From contig OZ025863.1 of NCBI GenBank assembly GCA_964019425.1, positions 441,501-505,500 of the forward strand: a DNA stretch of 64,000 nt. The letters are read 5' to 3'. Source of the stretch: Flectonema sp. DT1601. Lineage: Eukaryota > Euglenozoa > Diplonemea > Diplonemida > Diplonemidae. Below, piece by piece: positions 33,325-43,942 of this stretch (position 1 is its first letter; each line of letters begins with the position of its first letter). Made by a program: the position numbers and the translations under genes. Under the pieces are notes generated by a model. That model did no database searches and was not told where the DNA came from. It saw nothing but the letters and a program-made list of their open reading frames with translations.

Positions 33325-35100
33325 ATGCAACTCTCGGTTACGTTCCCAGACACAGGGTTTCCTGACGTTGTTTTCACAGCATCTGGAGAGTCGCTCGTGA
33401 AGGATGCATTGCAGGTTGCAGCTGATGAGTGGGGTACCGATGCTGACTTTCTTGAGCTTTCACTCGCAGGATCGCTGCTTCGAGCAGGTAGTCGACTGGT
33501 GTCGTACGGAGTGGAGGACGGCTCGCTGTTGGATGCATCTGTGGTGCGCTTGTTTGGATTGGAATGGTTCACAGATGATGCAAAGAGAGCGAAGGCATTC
33601 CTACGAGGAGAACGGGATCAGGACGGATTTTTTTGCCTTGATACTCCCACATTCGCTGTGGATGGCTGTCTTCAGTTTAGTAACAGTGAGTGGTACTCGG
33701 ATGATGTTACGAACATCTCATTCAGCAACTCTGAACCCTCAGTCACGACCGTTTCGGATGATTTCTTATCCTTATCTGAAGAGGTTATAAAGGTCAGTCT
33801 GCCTGGTCTTCAATACGTCACATCTGTTGGTAATTGGTTCCTCCATAATTACAATTCACTGTCATCTGTAGACTTATCAAGTCTCAGCAATGTTTCAGCT
33901 GTTGGTGACTATTTTCTAAGTTATTGTTCATCCCTCATATCTGTTAACTTATCAGGTCTCAGCAATATTTCAGTTGTTGGACACTCTTTTTTATATAATT
34001 GTTCATCCCTCACATCTGTTAACTTATCAAGTCTCAGCAATGTTTCAGCTGTTGGAAACTCTTTTCTAAGTAATTGTTCATCCCTCACATCTGTTGACTT
34101 ATCAAGTCTCAGCAATATTTCAGTTGTTGGACACGCTTTTTTATATAATTGTTCATCCCTCACATCTGTTGACTTATCAGGTCTCAACAATATTTCAGTT
34201 GTTGGACACTCTTTTTTATGTAATTGTTCATCCCTCACATCTGTTGACTTATCAAGTCTCAGCAATGTTTCAGATGTTGATTTCTATTTTCTAAGTGATT
34301 GTTCATCCCTCACATCTGTTGACTTATCAAGTCTCAGCAATATTTCAGCTGTAGGAGACCGTTTTCTAAATAATTGTTCATCCCTCACATCTGTTGACTT
34401 ATCATGTCTCAGCAATATTTCAGTTGTTGGACACTCTTTTTTATATAATTGTTCATCCCTCACATCTGTTAACTTATCAAGTCTCAGCAATGTTTCAGCT
34501 GTTGGAAACTCTTTTCTAAATAATTGTTCATCCCTCACATCTGTTAACTTATCAAGTCTCAGTAATATTTCAGTTGTTGGACACGCTTTTTTATATGATT
34601 GTTCATCCCTCACATCTGTTAACTTATCAAGTCTCAGCAATATTTCAGTTGTTGGACACGCTTTTTTATATGATTGTTCATCCCTCACATCTGTTGACTT
34701 ATCAGGTCTCAACAATATTTCAGTTGTTGGACACTCTTTTTTATGTAATTGTTCATCCCTCACATCTGTTGACTTATCAAGTCTCAGCCATGTTTCAGAT
34801 GTTGATTTCCATTTTCTAAGTGATTGTTCATCCCTCATATCTGTTGACTTATCAAGTCTCAGCAATATTTCAGCTGTTGGAGACCGTTTTCTAAATAATT
34901 GTTCATCCCTGACATCTGTTGACTTATCAAGTCTCAGCAATATTTCAGCTGTTGGAGACTATTTTCTAAGTAATTGTTCATCACTTACTTCCTTGGATTT
35001 AACCCTCGTGAATGTGGAATCCGTTGGAAGTAATTTCCTAAAAGGTTGTTCATCCATTAACAGAGACGAACTGCATACGAGCGTACGGAATTTGAAATGA
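33325..35100 (+). CDS. Beta-grasp/LRR protein 2, 591 aa, 15 full repeats plus one divergent
   Basis: N-terminal domain almost identical to LRR protein 1 (one change, DQDGFF for DRDGFF). The repeats differ in order and content: many carry His after VVG (VVGHSFLYNC, VVGHAFLYDC) and two carry a variant with Asp (VSDVDFYFLSDC, VSDVDFHFLSDC). Repeats 2-7 resemble repeats 8-14, a second-order duplication within the array. The C-terminal variant repeat and tail match copy 1. Same leader acceptor. Function unknown. Confidence 0.85.
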   Translation: MQLSVTFPDTGFPDVVFTASGESLVKDALQVAADEWGTDADFLELSLAGSLLRAGSRLVSYGVEDGSLLDASVVRLFGLEWFTDDAKRAKAFLRGERDQDGFFCLDTPTFAVDGCLQFSNSEWYSDDVTNISFSNSEPSVTTVSDDFLSLSEEVIKVSLPGLQYVTSVGNWFLHNYNSLSSVDLSSLSNVSAVGDYFLSYCSSLISVNLSGLSNISVVGHSFLYNCSSLTSVNLSSLSNVSAVGNSFLSNCSSLTSVDLSSLSNISVVGHAFLYNCSSLTSVDLSGLNNISVVGHSFLCNCSSLTSVDLSSLSNVSDVDFYFLSDCSSLTSVDLSSLSNISAVGDRFLNNCSSLTSVDLSCLSNISVVGHSFLYNCSSLTSVNLSSLSNVSAVGNSFLNNCSSLTSVNLSSLSNISVVGHAFLYDCSSLTSVNLSSLSNISVVGHAFLYDCSSLTSVDLSGLNNISVVGHSFLCNCSSLTSVDLSSLSHVSDVDFHFLSDCSSLISVDLSSLSNISAVGDRFLNNCSSLTSVDLSSLSNISAVGDYFLSNCSSLTSLDLTLVNVESVGSNFLKGCSSINRDELHTSVRNLK

Positions 35101-35810
35101 CATTAATCACATAAGTGTTGTTTTTAGTGTGTGTGCGTTGTTCCCTTTGTTTTATTTCAAAGTATTTAATTTATCTTTTATTTAATGGTGTTTTCAGAAA
35201 AGAAGATGTGTGTTCGCTCACACACTCTTAAAAGGTGTTTGTTAGTTGGAATTGAATATTTGATTGCATTGCAGTGTTCTTATTCCCTTGACTGGGTCAT
35301 ATTCTATCAGACTCCCAACCCCATTTGGTATTCCCCACCCGCCCTTTCCCCCCGCCGGTGTCCGATGGAATTGAAACGGGCCTGATACAATCCCTGCTCG
35401 AGTGGAAGTAATCTGCACCCATCCACAGTGTAGATACTTCTTTGTGTTGATCTCAGCTTGTTTAGTTAATGCCTTATTCACTTATCATATTTCCTTCTCA
35501 GGTGCAAACAGTGATGGAAAGCGAATTACCGAGATCTTCACTTTTGTGAACCTTTTTTTTGACGTTTCTGGGTTCCTCTCCCTGCTGTGATTCTCCAGTG
35601 TCGTATGACTTTAGCTTCCCCGTAGTGTTGTTACATTGAGCCTGATTAAGTGTCTTATTACTCCCTCAAAGTAATTACTAAAACAAGGAACTCCCCAGGG
35701 ACTTCACCATACGATGATGAACAGATAGTGATGTAGTTCATATGTATTCAGTTTTATTATTATTATTATCAACAAATCAATCACATGGCTGTCATTAACG
35801 AGGTGAAAGC
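35101..35810. other. Spacer after LRR gene 2, with 180-bp extra segment
   Basis: Like the spacer after LRR gene 1, but holds an additional 180 bp (35528-35707) between GCGAATT and CATACGATG. The extra segment has no terminal repeats and no open frame of note; whether it is an insertion here or was lost in the other units is undecided. Confidence 0.55.
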
Positions 35811-35965
35811 GGTGCTTGAATTGGGTACGAAAATTTAACAACCTGTTGATCCGTGACTTAGTTTTTTGTTTAATTTCTAAAACAGCACACAAATAACTGA
35901 ATCCAGAGGTGTTCTTCTTTAAAGGTCATATTGATGTTTTTATTTATTATTACAGCCAAGAAACA

Positions 35966-36391
35966 ATGTCAGTGACATCTCACTCACAATCAAGATCTGC
36001 GTTAGACGATGAGTCGATTCCAGGATTTACGAAACCTGGAACAAAGTCAAGTCTTGTGGGTAAGATTGGTAACTTATCCGTACAATACAATCTAGGAGCT
36101 GCTTCAATAGCTGTTGTTGTGATGTGTCTTCTCTCATTTGCGAAATTAACAAATATTGGAGAAGCTTTCCTCTCTTGTTGTCCTGTTTTGGAATCACTCA
36201 ACATTTCAGTGTTGAAAAACATTACAGGAATAGGGAACTGCTACAGTGATGGTAGTTATTACTTCTTATCTGGTTGTAGTGAAGTCTTGCTGGGAGGATT
36301 CTATGAATTAAATAGCAATCACATATTCAGACAGGCTATCAATGAAAGTGAAAGCAACACGGATTTGGAATCCAGTTTTGTGTTTTTGTAA
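35966..36391 (+). CDS. Chimeric gene, copy 3
   Basis: 141 residues, same protein as copy 1 (Ser and Phe at the two positions that differ in copy 2). Transporter-derived leader and 53-residue N-terminus followed by the LRR tail. Confidence 0.75.
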   Translation: MSVTSHSQSRSALDDESIPGFTKPGTKSSLVGKIGNLSVQYNLGAASIAVVVMCLLSFAKLTNIGEAFLSCCPVLESLNISVLKNITGIGNCYSDGSYYFLSGCSEVLLGGFYELNSNHIFRQAINESESNTDLESSFVFL

Positions 36392-36767
36392 GCTGCATTG
36401 TTTTCCCCTTCTCTCAGAAGTCAGCTTTAATCAGTGCCTTACTACTGCAAGGCATGTGATGCATGAATTTGAGTATTTCTGATGCGGAACTTGTCACCGC
36501 AATCACTGTGTTGTTTAGCTAAAGTCAGCCACTGTTAGTTTTTGATTTGTCTGTTTTCTTCTTTTAAAGCGAAACTTAATTATCACTTTTCACTTAACAG
36601 CGAAGATGACATTATCAGAACCCCCAACTTCAATAGGTTGAGACTAAATCGTGTATCATAAGAAAAAGAAAGTCTGTTTGAAGAAATATGTTTTTGCACG
36701 TTCTTTAATCTCATCATACTCCAAGCCATTCATCATCACATTTCGTAGGTTTCTCAGGCGAGTTAAA
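36392..36767. other. Spacer inside unit 3
   Basis: Near-identical to 29836-30211; no gene. Confidence 0.5.
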
Positions 36768-38693
36768 ATGCAACTCTCGGTTACGTTCCCAGACACAGGG
36801 TTTCCTGACGTTGTTTTCACAGCATCTGGAGAGTCGCTCGTGAAGGATGCATTGCAGGTTGCAGCTGATGAGTGGGGTACCGATGCTGACTTTCTTGAGC
36901 TTTCACTCGCAGGATCGCTGCTTCGAGCAGGTAGTCGACTGGTGTCGTACGGAGTGGAGGACGGCTCGCTGTTGGATGCATCTGTGGTGCGCTTGTTTGG
37001 ATTGGAATGGTTCACAGATGATGCAAAGAGAGCGAAGGCATTCCTACGAGGAGAACGGGATCGGGACGGGTTTTTTTGCCTTGATACTCCCACATTCGCT
37101 GTGGATGGCTGTCTTCAGTTTAGTAACAGTGAGTGGTACTCGGATGATGTTACGAACATCTCATTCAGCAACTCTGAACCCTCAGTCACGACCGTTTCGG
37201 ATGATTTCTTATCCTTATCTGAAGAGGTTATAAAGGTCAGTCTGCCTGGTCTTCAATACGTCACATCTGTTGGTAATAGGTTCCTCCAAGATTGCAATTC
37301 ACTGTCATCTGTAGACTTATCAAGTCTCAGCAATGTTTCAGCTGTTGGTGACCATTTTCTATATAATTGTTCATCCCTCACATCTGTTAACTTATCAGGT
37401 CTCAGCAATATTTCAGTTGTTGGGGACTGTTTTCTAAATAATTGTTCATCCCTCACATCTGTTGACTTATCAAGTCTCAGCAATGTTTCAGCTGTTGGAA
37501 GAGATTTTCTATATTATTGTCCATCCCTCACATCTGTTAACTTATCAAGTCTCAGTAATATTTCAGTTGTTGGAGATGGTTTTCTAAGTTATTGTTCATC
37601 CCTCACATCTGTTAACTTATCAAGTCTCAGTAATATTTCAGTTGTTGGAGATGGTTTTCTAAGTAATTGTTCATCCCTCACATCTGTTAACTTATCAGGT
37701 CTCAGCAATATTTCAGTTGTTGGGGACTGTTTTCTAAATAATTGTTCATCCCTCACATCTGTTGACTTATCAAGTCTCAGCAATGTTTCAGCTGTTGGAA
37801 GAGATTTTCTATATTATTGTCCATCCCTCACATCTGTTAACTTATCAAGTCTCAGTAATATTTCAGTTGTTGGAGATGGTTTTCTAAGTTATTGTTCATC
37901 CCTCACATCTGTTAACTTATCAAGTCTCAGTAATATTTCAGTTGTTGGAGATGGTTTTCTAAGTAATTGTTCATCCCTCACATCTGTTGACTTATCAAGT
38001 CTCAGCAATGTTTCGGCTGTTGGTGACCATTTTCTAGATGGTTGTTCATCCCTCACATCTGTTAACTTATCAGGTCTCAGCAATATTTCAGTTGTTGGAC
38101 AGGCTTTTTTATATGATTGTTCATCCCTCACATCTGTTAACTTATCAAGTCTCAGCAATGTTTCAGCTGTTGGAAACTGTTTCCTAAGATATTGTTCATC
38201 CCTCACATCTGTTAGCTTATCAAGTCTCAGCAATATTTCAGCTGTTGGTGACCATTTTCTAGATGGTTGTTCATCCCTCACATCTGTTGACTTATCAGGT
38301 CTCAGCAATGTTTCAGTTGTTGGAGACTATTTTCTATATTATTGTTCATCCCTCACATCTGTTAACTTATCAAGTCTCAGCAATGTTTCAGCTGTTGGAG
38401 ACTATTTTCTATATTATTGTTCATCCCTCACATCTGTTAGCTTATCAAGTCTCAGTAATATTTCAGTTGTTGGAGATGGTTTTCTAAGTGATTGTTCATC
38501 CCTCACATCTGTTAACTTATCAAGTCTCAGTAATATTTCAGCTGTTGGAGACTATTTTCTAAGTAATTGTTCATCACTTACTTCCTTGGATTTAACCCTC
38601 GTGAATGTGGAATCCGTTGGAAGTGAATTCCTAAAAGGTTGTTCATCCATTAACAGAGACGAACTGCATACGAGCGTAAGGAATTTGAAATGA
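36768..38693 (+). CDS. Beta-grasp/LRR protein 3, 641 aa, 17 full repeats plus one divergent
   Basis: Same N-terminal domain and C-terminal tail as the other two. The array includes an exact 300-bp direct duplication (37381-37680 equals 37681-37980, four repeats), so expansion is very recent. Repeats share modules with LRR protein 1 (VVGDCFLNNC, AVGRDFLYYC, VVGQAFLYDC, AVGDHFLDGC) more than with protein 2. The variable positions are the two residues after VG-x and the two before the terminal Cys. Function unknown. Confidence 0.85.
   Translation: MQLSVTFPDTGFPDVVFTASGESLVKDALQVAADEWGTDADFLELSLAGSLLRAGSRLVSYGVEDGSLLDASVVRLFGLEWFTDDAKRAKAFLRGERDRDGFFCLDTPTFAVDGCLQFSNSEWYSDDVTNISFSNSEPSVTTVSDDFLSLSEEVIKVSLPGLQYVTSVGNRFLQDCNSLSSVDLSSLSNVSAVGDHFLYNCSSLTSVNLSGLSNISVVGDCFLNNCSSLTSVDLSSLSNVSAVGRDFLYYCPSLTSVNLSSLSNISVVGDGFLSYCSSLTSVNLSSLSNISVVGDGFLSNCSSLTSVNLSGLSNISVVGDCFLNNCSSLTSVDLSSLSNVSAVGRDFLYYCPSLTSVNLSSLSNISVVGDGFLSYCSSLTSVNLSSLSNISVVGDGFLSNCSSLTSVDLSSLSNVSAVGDHFLDGCSSLTSVNLSGLSNISVVGQAFLYDCSSLTSVNLSSLSNVSAVGNCFLRYCSSLTSVSLSSLSNISAVGDHFLDGCSSLTSVDLSGLSNVSVVGDYFLYYCSSLTSVNLSSLSNVSAVGDYFLYYCSSLTSVSLSSLSNISVVGDGFLSDCSSLTSVNLSSLSNISAVGDYFLSNCSSLTSLDLTLVNVESVGSEFLKGCSSINRDELHTSVRNLK
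37381..37980 (+). repeat. Perfect 300-bp tandem duplication inside LRR gene 3
   Basis: Bases 37381-37680 and 37681-37980 read identically, covering four 75-bp LRR repeats. Confidence 0.95.
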
Positions 38694-39222
38694 CATTAAT
38701 CACATAAGTGTTGTTTTTAGTGTGTGTGCGTTGTTCCCTTTGTTTTATTTCAAAGTATTTAATTTATCTTGTATTTGATGGTGTTTTCAGAAAAGAAGAT
38801 GTGTGTTCGCTCACACACTCTTAACAAGTGTTTGTTAGTTGGAATTGAATATTTGATTGCATTGCGGTGTTCTTATTCCCTTGAATGGGTCATATTCTAT
38901 CAGACTCCCAACCCCATTTGGTATTCCCCACCCGCCCTTTCCCCCGCCGGTGTCCGATGGAATCGAAACGGGCCTGATACAATCCCTGCTCGAGTGGAAG
39001 TAATCTGCACCCATCCACAGTGTAGATACTTCTTTGTGTTGATCTCAGCTTGTTTAGTTAATGCCTTATTCACTTATCATATTTCCTTCTCAGGTGCAAA
39101 CAGTGATGGAAAGCGAATTCATACGATGATGAACAGATAGTGATGTAGTTCATATGTATTCAGTTTTATTATTATTATTATCAACAAATCAATCACATGG
39201 CTGTCATTAACGAGGTGAAAGC
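38694..39222. other. Spacer after LRR gene 3
   Basis: Copy of the spacer after LRR gene 1 with one base fewer in a C-run; no gene. Confidence 0.5.
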
Positions 39223-39377
39223 GGTGCTTGAATTGGGTACGAAAATTTAACAACCTGTTGATCCGTGACTTAGTTTTTTGTTTAATTTCTAAAACAGCAC
39301 ACAAACAACTGAATCCAGAGGAGTTCTTCTTTAAGGGTCATATTGATGTTTTTATTTATTATTACAGCCAAGAAACA

Positions 39378-40116
39378 ATGTCAGTGACATCTCACTCACA
39401 ATCAAGATCTGCGTTAGACGATGAGTCGATTCCAGGATTTACGAAACCTGGAACAAAGTCAAGTCTTGTGGGTAAGATTGGTAACTTATCCGTACAATAC
39501 AATCTAGGAGCTGCTTCAATAGCTGTTGTTGTGATGAACTCCCTCGATGATACGATATTAGGAAGCAGCAGTAGTGGAAGTGGCAGTGCAGGAAGTGTAA
39601 TTAGTGGAAGTGGAAGCAGCAGCTCAGGTGATTTCCCAGAACCGAGTTGGGCGCAGTACACTCTACTAGGAACAGTGTTCTTTGGAGCTGTGGTTGGTAT
39701 GCTCTCAATGGGATACTTAGGAGATGTACTTGGAAGAAGAAAGGCAATGCTTATCACACTCGGGTTAGTCGTTCTTGGAGCAACAGGTTCAGGAGTCTTC
39801 CCTTGGGGAAGTACTGGTGCAATGTACGCAGTAATAACCGCATGTCGTTTCTTAGTTGGTATGGGTGTAGGTGGTATTTATCCATTATCAGCTGTCCAAA
39901 GTGCTGAAAATGCTGAAGAAAATGATGACACAGAATCCCAAGCCCACGAGCAAACCGCTTCCCGTATTGGCTGGGCCTTTTTCTGGCAAGTTCCTGGACA
40001 GGTTCTTCCGTACCTAGTCTGCCTCATACTCCTCCTCATTCATCTCGGAGATGAAAGCTTTGGTACATCCGCACAGTTTCGTATCATATTTGTTATTGGT
40101 ATGTTGGTTGTTTTAT

Positions 40117-40151
<35 letters not shown>

Positions 40152-41042
40152 CAATTCCTACAAAAAGAAAGTGATAGAAAACAACTAAAAAAAAAAAAAA
40201 AAAAAAAAACAGGAGCCATTCCAGCAGCCATTGTAATGTGGTTGACATACCAAATTCCTGAATCTCAGAAATATTTAGAATCTAAAGAACAAGGAGAAGA
40301 GCAAAGTCCTTGGGAGTGGGCGATGGCTCAAGAGGATTGGCCAGCAATGAGAAAGGCGCTATTTGGTACAGCATTGACTTGGTTTTTGTATGACATTTCT
40401 TTTTATGGAACTGTCATATTCACTCCGCAGATTCTGAAACACATATTTGGGAATTCAAATACACTCGCGGACATCTGTTGGCAATCGATCCTCACCATCT
40501 CATTCGGTATCCCTGGATGTGTTTGTGGAATAATTTACTTAAAAAAGGGAACTTGCTATAAACTAAATCTCTATGGATTCTACCTAATGGCCATTGCCTA
40601 CGCGTCTCTCGCAATCGTCCACGCGGTTGCTGAAGATCAACACATTTTGATGTTCGTTTTCTTTTTATTTATTAATTTTGCTATCAACAACGGACCTGCC
40701 GTTGCGACATTTGTACTGCCTGCTATGTGTTTTCCAACTGAGGTTCGATCAACATTTCATGGAGTTTCTGCTGCCAGTGCTAAAGTAGGAGCCCTTGCCG
40801 GGACATTCATGTATAAACCTCTTCCTTTTGAAGCGATTATGTGGATTCAGGTATGTTTTTTTTTTCTTTACTTTTTCTTGACCAAAATAATCAAAAAAGC
40901 CCAAAAACATCAAAAACAGGTTGGTCTTTGCCTGTTAGGAGCACTAGTAACATACTTAACTATTCCAAGAACGGACGATGTAATTGGGAAGGCAACCTAC
41001 GATAAGATTATAAACGACGAGAATGAAGATGAGGAAGCATAG
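39378..41042 (+). CDS. MFS transporter, phosphate:H+ symporter-like (PHO84/PHS type), 3 exons
   Basis: Exons 39378-40098, 40213-40850 and 40920-41042; introns of 114 and 69 bp are both multiples of three and open. The spliced product is 493 residues, normal for the family. GYLGDVLGRRKAM is MFS motif A; FRIIFVIG joins AIPAAIVMWLTYQIPES across intron 1, matching the family's conserved P-E-S after helix 6; FPTEVRSTFHGVSAASAKVG is the helix-11 signature. A Ser/Gly-rich loop follows helix 1. Intron 1 starts T-rich (over 30 T) and ends A-rich before ACAG. Its leader and first 53 codons are the piece found in the three upstream chimeric genes, so this is the parent gene. Phosphate as substrate is inferred from family resemblance. 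Confidence 0.85.
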
Positions 41043-41127
41043 CTGAAATAGACGACAGTTTTTCTTTTTTTTTTTTTTTTTTATCTTAAATGGTGCGTAC
41101 ATTCTTTTTACTGTTTTGTTTCTTTCG

Positions 41128-41158
<31 letters not shown>

Positions 41159-43060
41159 AATTTGAAAAAATGTGACGTCATTGTATCGGTATATTAAAAA
41201 GCAAGACAAGTATGAAAGTTCCTTCTGTGAGGTGGTTTTTTATGTTGTGGAATTGTAAGGAAGCACGACAACAAGTCTTTTCACTAATTTTTTTTTTTTT
41301 TTTTTTGTAACTCAATTATTATCAAAATTTGACATCTTCATACATATTGTCGGATTCTCCCTCTCTGGTCTTTCTTCCTCTCCTTCTTTGTGTTGACTGT
41401 TGGCACTCGGAGGGGTTCGTAGGGTTGTAATAATCTGAAGCACAAATATAATCGTGATGCTTAACTGCTTCCATGTGTTCGATTTTAATTGTTGCTCATT
41501 TTTTGTGAGGATGGTTGTTTTTAGGGGTAAAAAAAAAGAGAAAAAAAAGGAAAAAAAAAAAAAAACCCCACCGTATCGTTACTGTATTATAGCCTCTTGC
41601 CTCAATAGTTAGTATTGAGAGATATCAATTAGGATGTTTGCTTCTTATCGAATTCTAAAGCAGATCAATAATTATAACGATAGAGAAAAACGTTTTAGTT
41701 TTTTTTTCTTCTACGCAATTGCGAATTTAGACATGCCTTGTGACGGGTTCTTTGTGTTTTATATTTTTTATATAAAAACGGGTGTCTCTTATCAAAACGC
41801 TGACTTGCATCACTATTTTTTTTTCTCATATCTTTGTTAGCGTACAATACTTTCCGCTCTTGAGACTGAATTCTGTCTTTCCTTTGTTGCAATATTATCA
41901 TCTCAATATCACTGGCCGTACAAAAATACTTGTAATCTATGCTTCTAACTTTCGGCTATTCCTTTTAACGACCTTAGTATTCTGACCAATGCAAACACCA
42001 CTTTTCGTATTGTCTTGTTGATGTGTAAAAAAACTACTTTTTTTTCCTCTAAAATCCCCTACGTGTGACATTTAAACTCTTGAACCGGAAAAAATGAAAT
42101 AAAACGAGTATTGTCGGGGCTAAAGGGGAGCTTTAATTATTTTGTTAGTGTTTGTTAGTAGTTTTATTGGTAGTTATCTTTTCATTTAACTACTCGAGGT
42201 GGGGTATCTGTGTAAAAACACACTTTTTTTTTTTTTTTTTTTTTTTTTTTTGCAAGATGATGTTTTCCGTTGAACCTTCTTTTGCTGTTGGTCAACATTT
42301 CTTATTCAAGCAAAAATGTGTAGCATAGTAAGTACCTTGTTAGGGTAATCATTAATAATTATCCTGATAGCAATTATGATGCAACTGACATTTTTAGTTT
42401 TTTTTATGTAAACACGGCTGTGTGGTTGTATATGTGCGTGTTTTTTTCTTACTTAATTAATTCCTGCTAGTGCAGTCAAAGTGGTGTAATTTTGGTATTC
42501 CCCTCGTGTAGGGGTAGGTTAAAGTCTTCCGAAGAGCTACCTGGTTCTCTTTGGTGAGTTCACATGTCTACAACAGTTTATATGGAACAACAGAACAATT
42601 TATTTAAAATGTTTTCATCTTGTTTCCTTACTAATGCTAACTTTGTTGACTGTTTTAGGTTTTTTGATTGGTTAGTATCGTTCTCTCCGAAATTCGGAGA
42701 AGTTCAGGTGTGGTTTACCAGAGATAAGTATTGGACACAAGTTGGTGTCAGAAAAAAAAATAAAAATAAAAATAAAAAAAAAACAACAACGTATTATTGA
42801 TTAACTTTCAAGAAAAGAAAAATAAAAAAAAGCGGATTAACACCGACTTATAAAAAAACAACAACAATTTCATAAAAAAGAGTCGAGAACGTACATCTCA
42901 TTCTAAAGATTCCGACAAAGGTTTAACTTTTAATGTTCAACAGTACCAACCCTTGTTCTTATCTAAACAGGTTTACTATGTTAAGAAGTGTTATTGTGAT
43001 AAAAGGACTACTTTTTTTAATAAGTTCGTTCCACAATCATATTCAGATTTACATAACAGA
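41043..43060. other. Intergenic region, 2 kb
   Basis: No gene supported. Poly(T)/poly(A) runs throughout (up to about 32 bases), and a weak 60-bp resemblance at 42500-42560 to 4926-5000. ATATTCAG and ACATAACAG lie just before the next start. Confidence 0.5.
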
Positions 43061-43546
43061 ATGCCTAAGAAGAGTTCTGGAAAGAAGGCTGGAGGTGGTG
43101 GAGCTAGTCAAGCGGTACATCTGTTCTCTGACAAACCACCAATGACAAGCAGTGATTTTCAGAGCATTGCAGATAGGTGGATTACAATAGACTTGAAATT
43201 AGTGACGTGGGCGTATTTGAACTTTCAGATTAGAGTACCGTCGTCGACAAACCTTTACATCATTGAGCAGAGGATAAAAGAGCAGCATTGTGGAAGCATA
43301 ACTAAATTACAATTATGGAAGACTCTCGTTCATCCGAAGAATGTTTTAAAAGATTTTTCCAAAACTATCGCTCAAGAATTCGGTCTGGGAGATGGACACC
43401 AAGATGACGACAGGGGAGATGACCGTGATAAAGAGTCAGATTGCGTTATATTTTACGATTTTCACCCTCATGAGTCTGACTGTCCCCTCCTACTACGATC
43501 ACCTCGTCACCGCGAAGATGCCAACGCATCACCAAAAGGTCGCTAG
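43061..43546 (+). CDS. Small conserved-looking protein of unknown family, 161 aa
   Basis: Starts with a basic Gly/Lys leader (MPKKSSGKKAGGGGASQ). The body has alternating strands and helices (WITIDLKLVTWAYLNFQIRV, LYIIEQRIKEQHCGSITKLQ, then CVIFYDFHPHESDCPLLLRS) that could form a ubiquitin-like fold, with an Asp-rich insert. I do not recognise the family. The ATG sits just after ACATAACAG. An upstream in-frame extension is T-rich leader and rejected. Confidence 0.6.
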   Translation: MPKKSSGKKAGGGGASQAVHLFSDKPPMTSSDFQSIADRWITIDLKLVTWAYLNFQIRVPSSTNLYIIEQRIKEQHCGSITKLQLWKTLVHPKNVLKDFSKTIAQEFGLGDGHQDDDRGDDRDKESDCVIFYDFHPHESDCPLLLRSPRHREDANASPKGR

Positions 43547-43942
43547 TGAAACTGTTCTGCCTGTTGATCTAAAACAATAGTCACAACAAGAGCCTTTGCG
43601 ATGTTATGTTCATAGGCGGCGTTGCGATTGGAATCGGAAAGGAAAAAAGCAAAAAAAAAAAAAAAGGGACGGTTCTTCCTTTTGTTTGTTTTTTTATGTT
43701 TTATTTTCCCAGTTTTGAGGTTTGGTCTGGTTGTGTTCTTTTTATATACTCACTTGGGTTATCCCCTTCTTGCTATTTTTATTTTGGAGGAAACACAATA
43801 AAGTTTTGCTGAAATCCCACTGCCTACAATTGTTTTTCTTGAACAAAGAAATGTAACACAAACGGTACAGTTTTGTACGATTCTCTTTCCGAAAACCTTT
43901 ATTTTAAAAATTTCTTCTCCATTCAGTAAATTATTTGATGGT
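43547..43942. other. Intergenic spacer
   Basis: No gene; ends TTTCTTCTCCATTCAG, about 16 nt before the next start. Confidence 0.5.

Larger units (their letters stand above)
32368..35810 (+). repeat. Segmental tandem unit 2 (3443 bp)
   Basis: Same build as unit 1. It is 330 bp longer, exactly accounted for by two extra 75-bp LRR repeats and a 180-bp segment at 35528-35707 that units 1 and 3 lack. Confidence 0.95.
35811..39222 (+). repeat. Segmental tandem unit 3 (3412 bp)
   Basis: Same build. It is 299 bp longer than unit 1, exactly four extra 75-bp LRR repeats minus one base lost from a C-run in the 3' spacer. Confidence 0.95.
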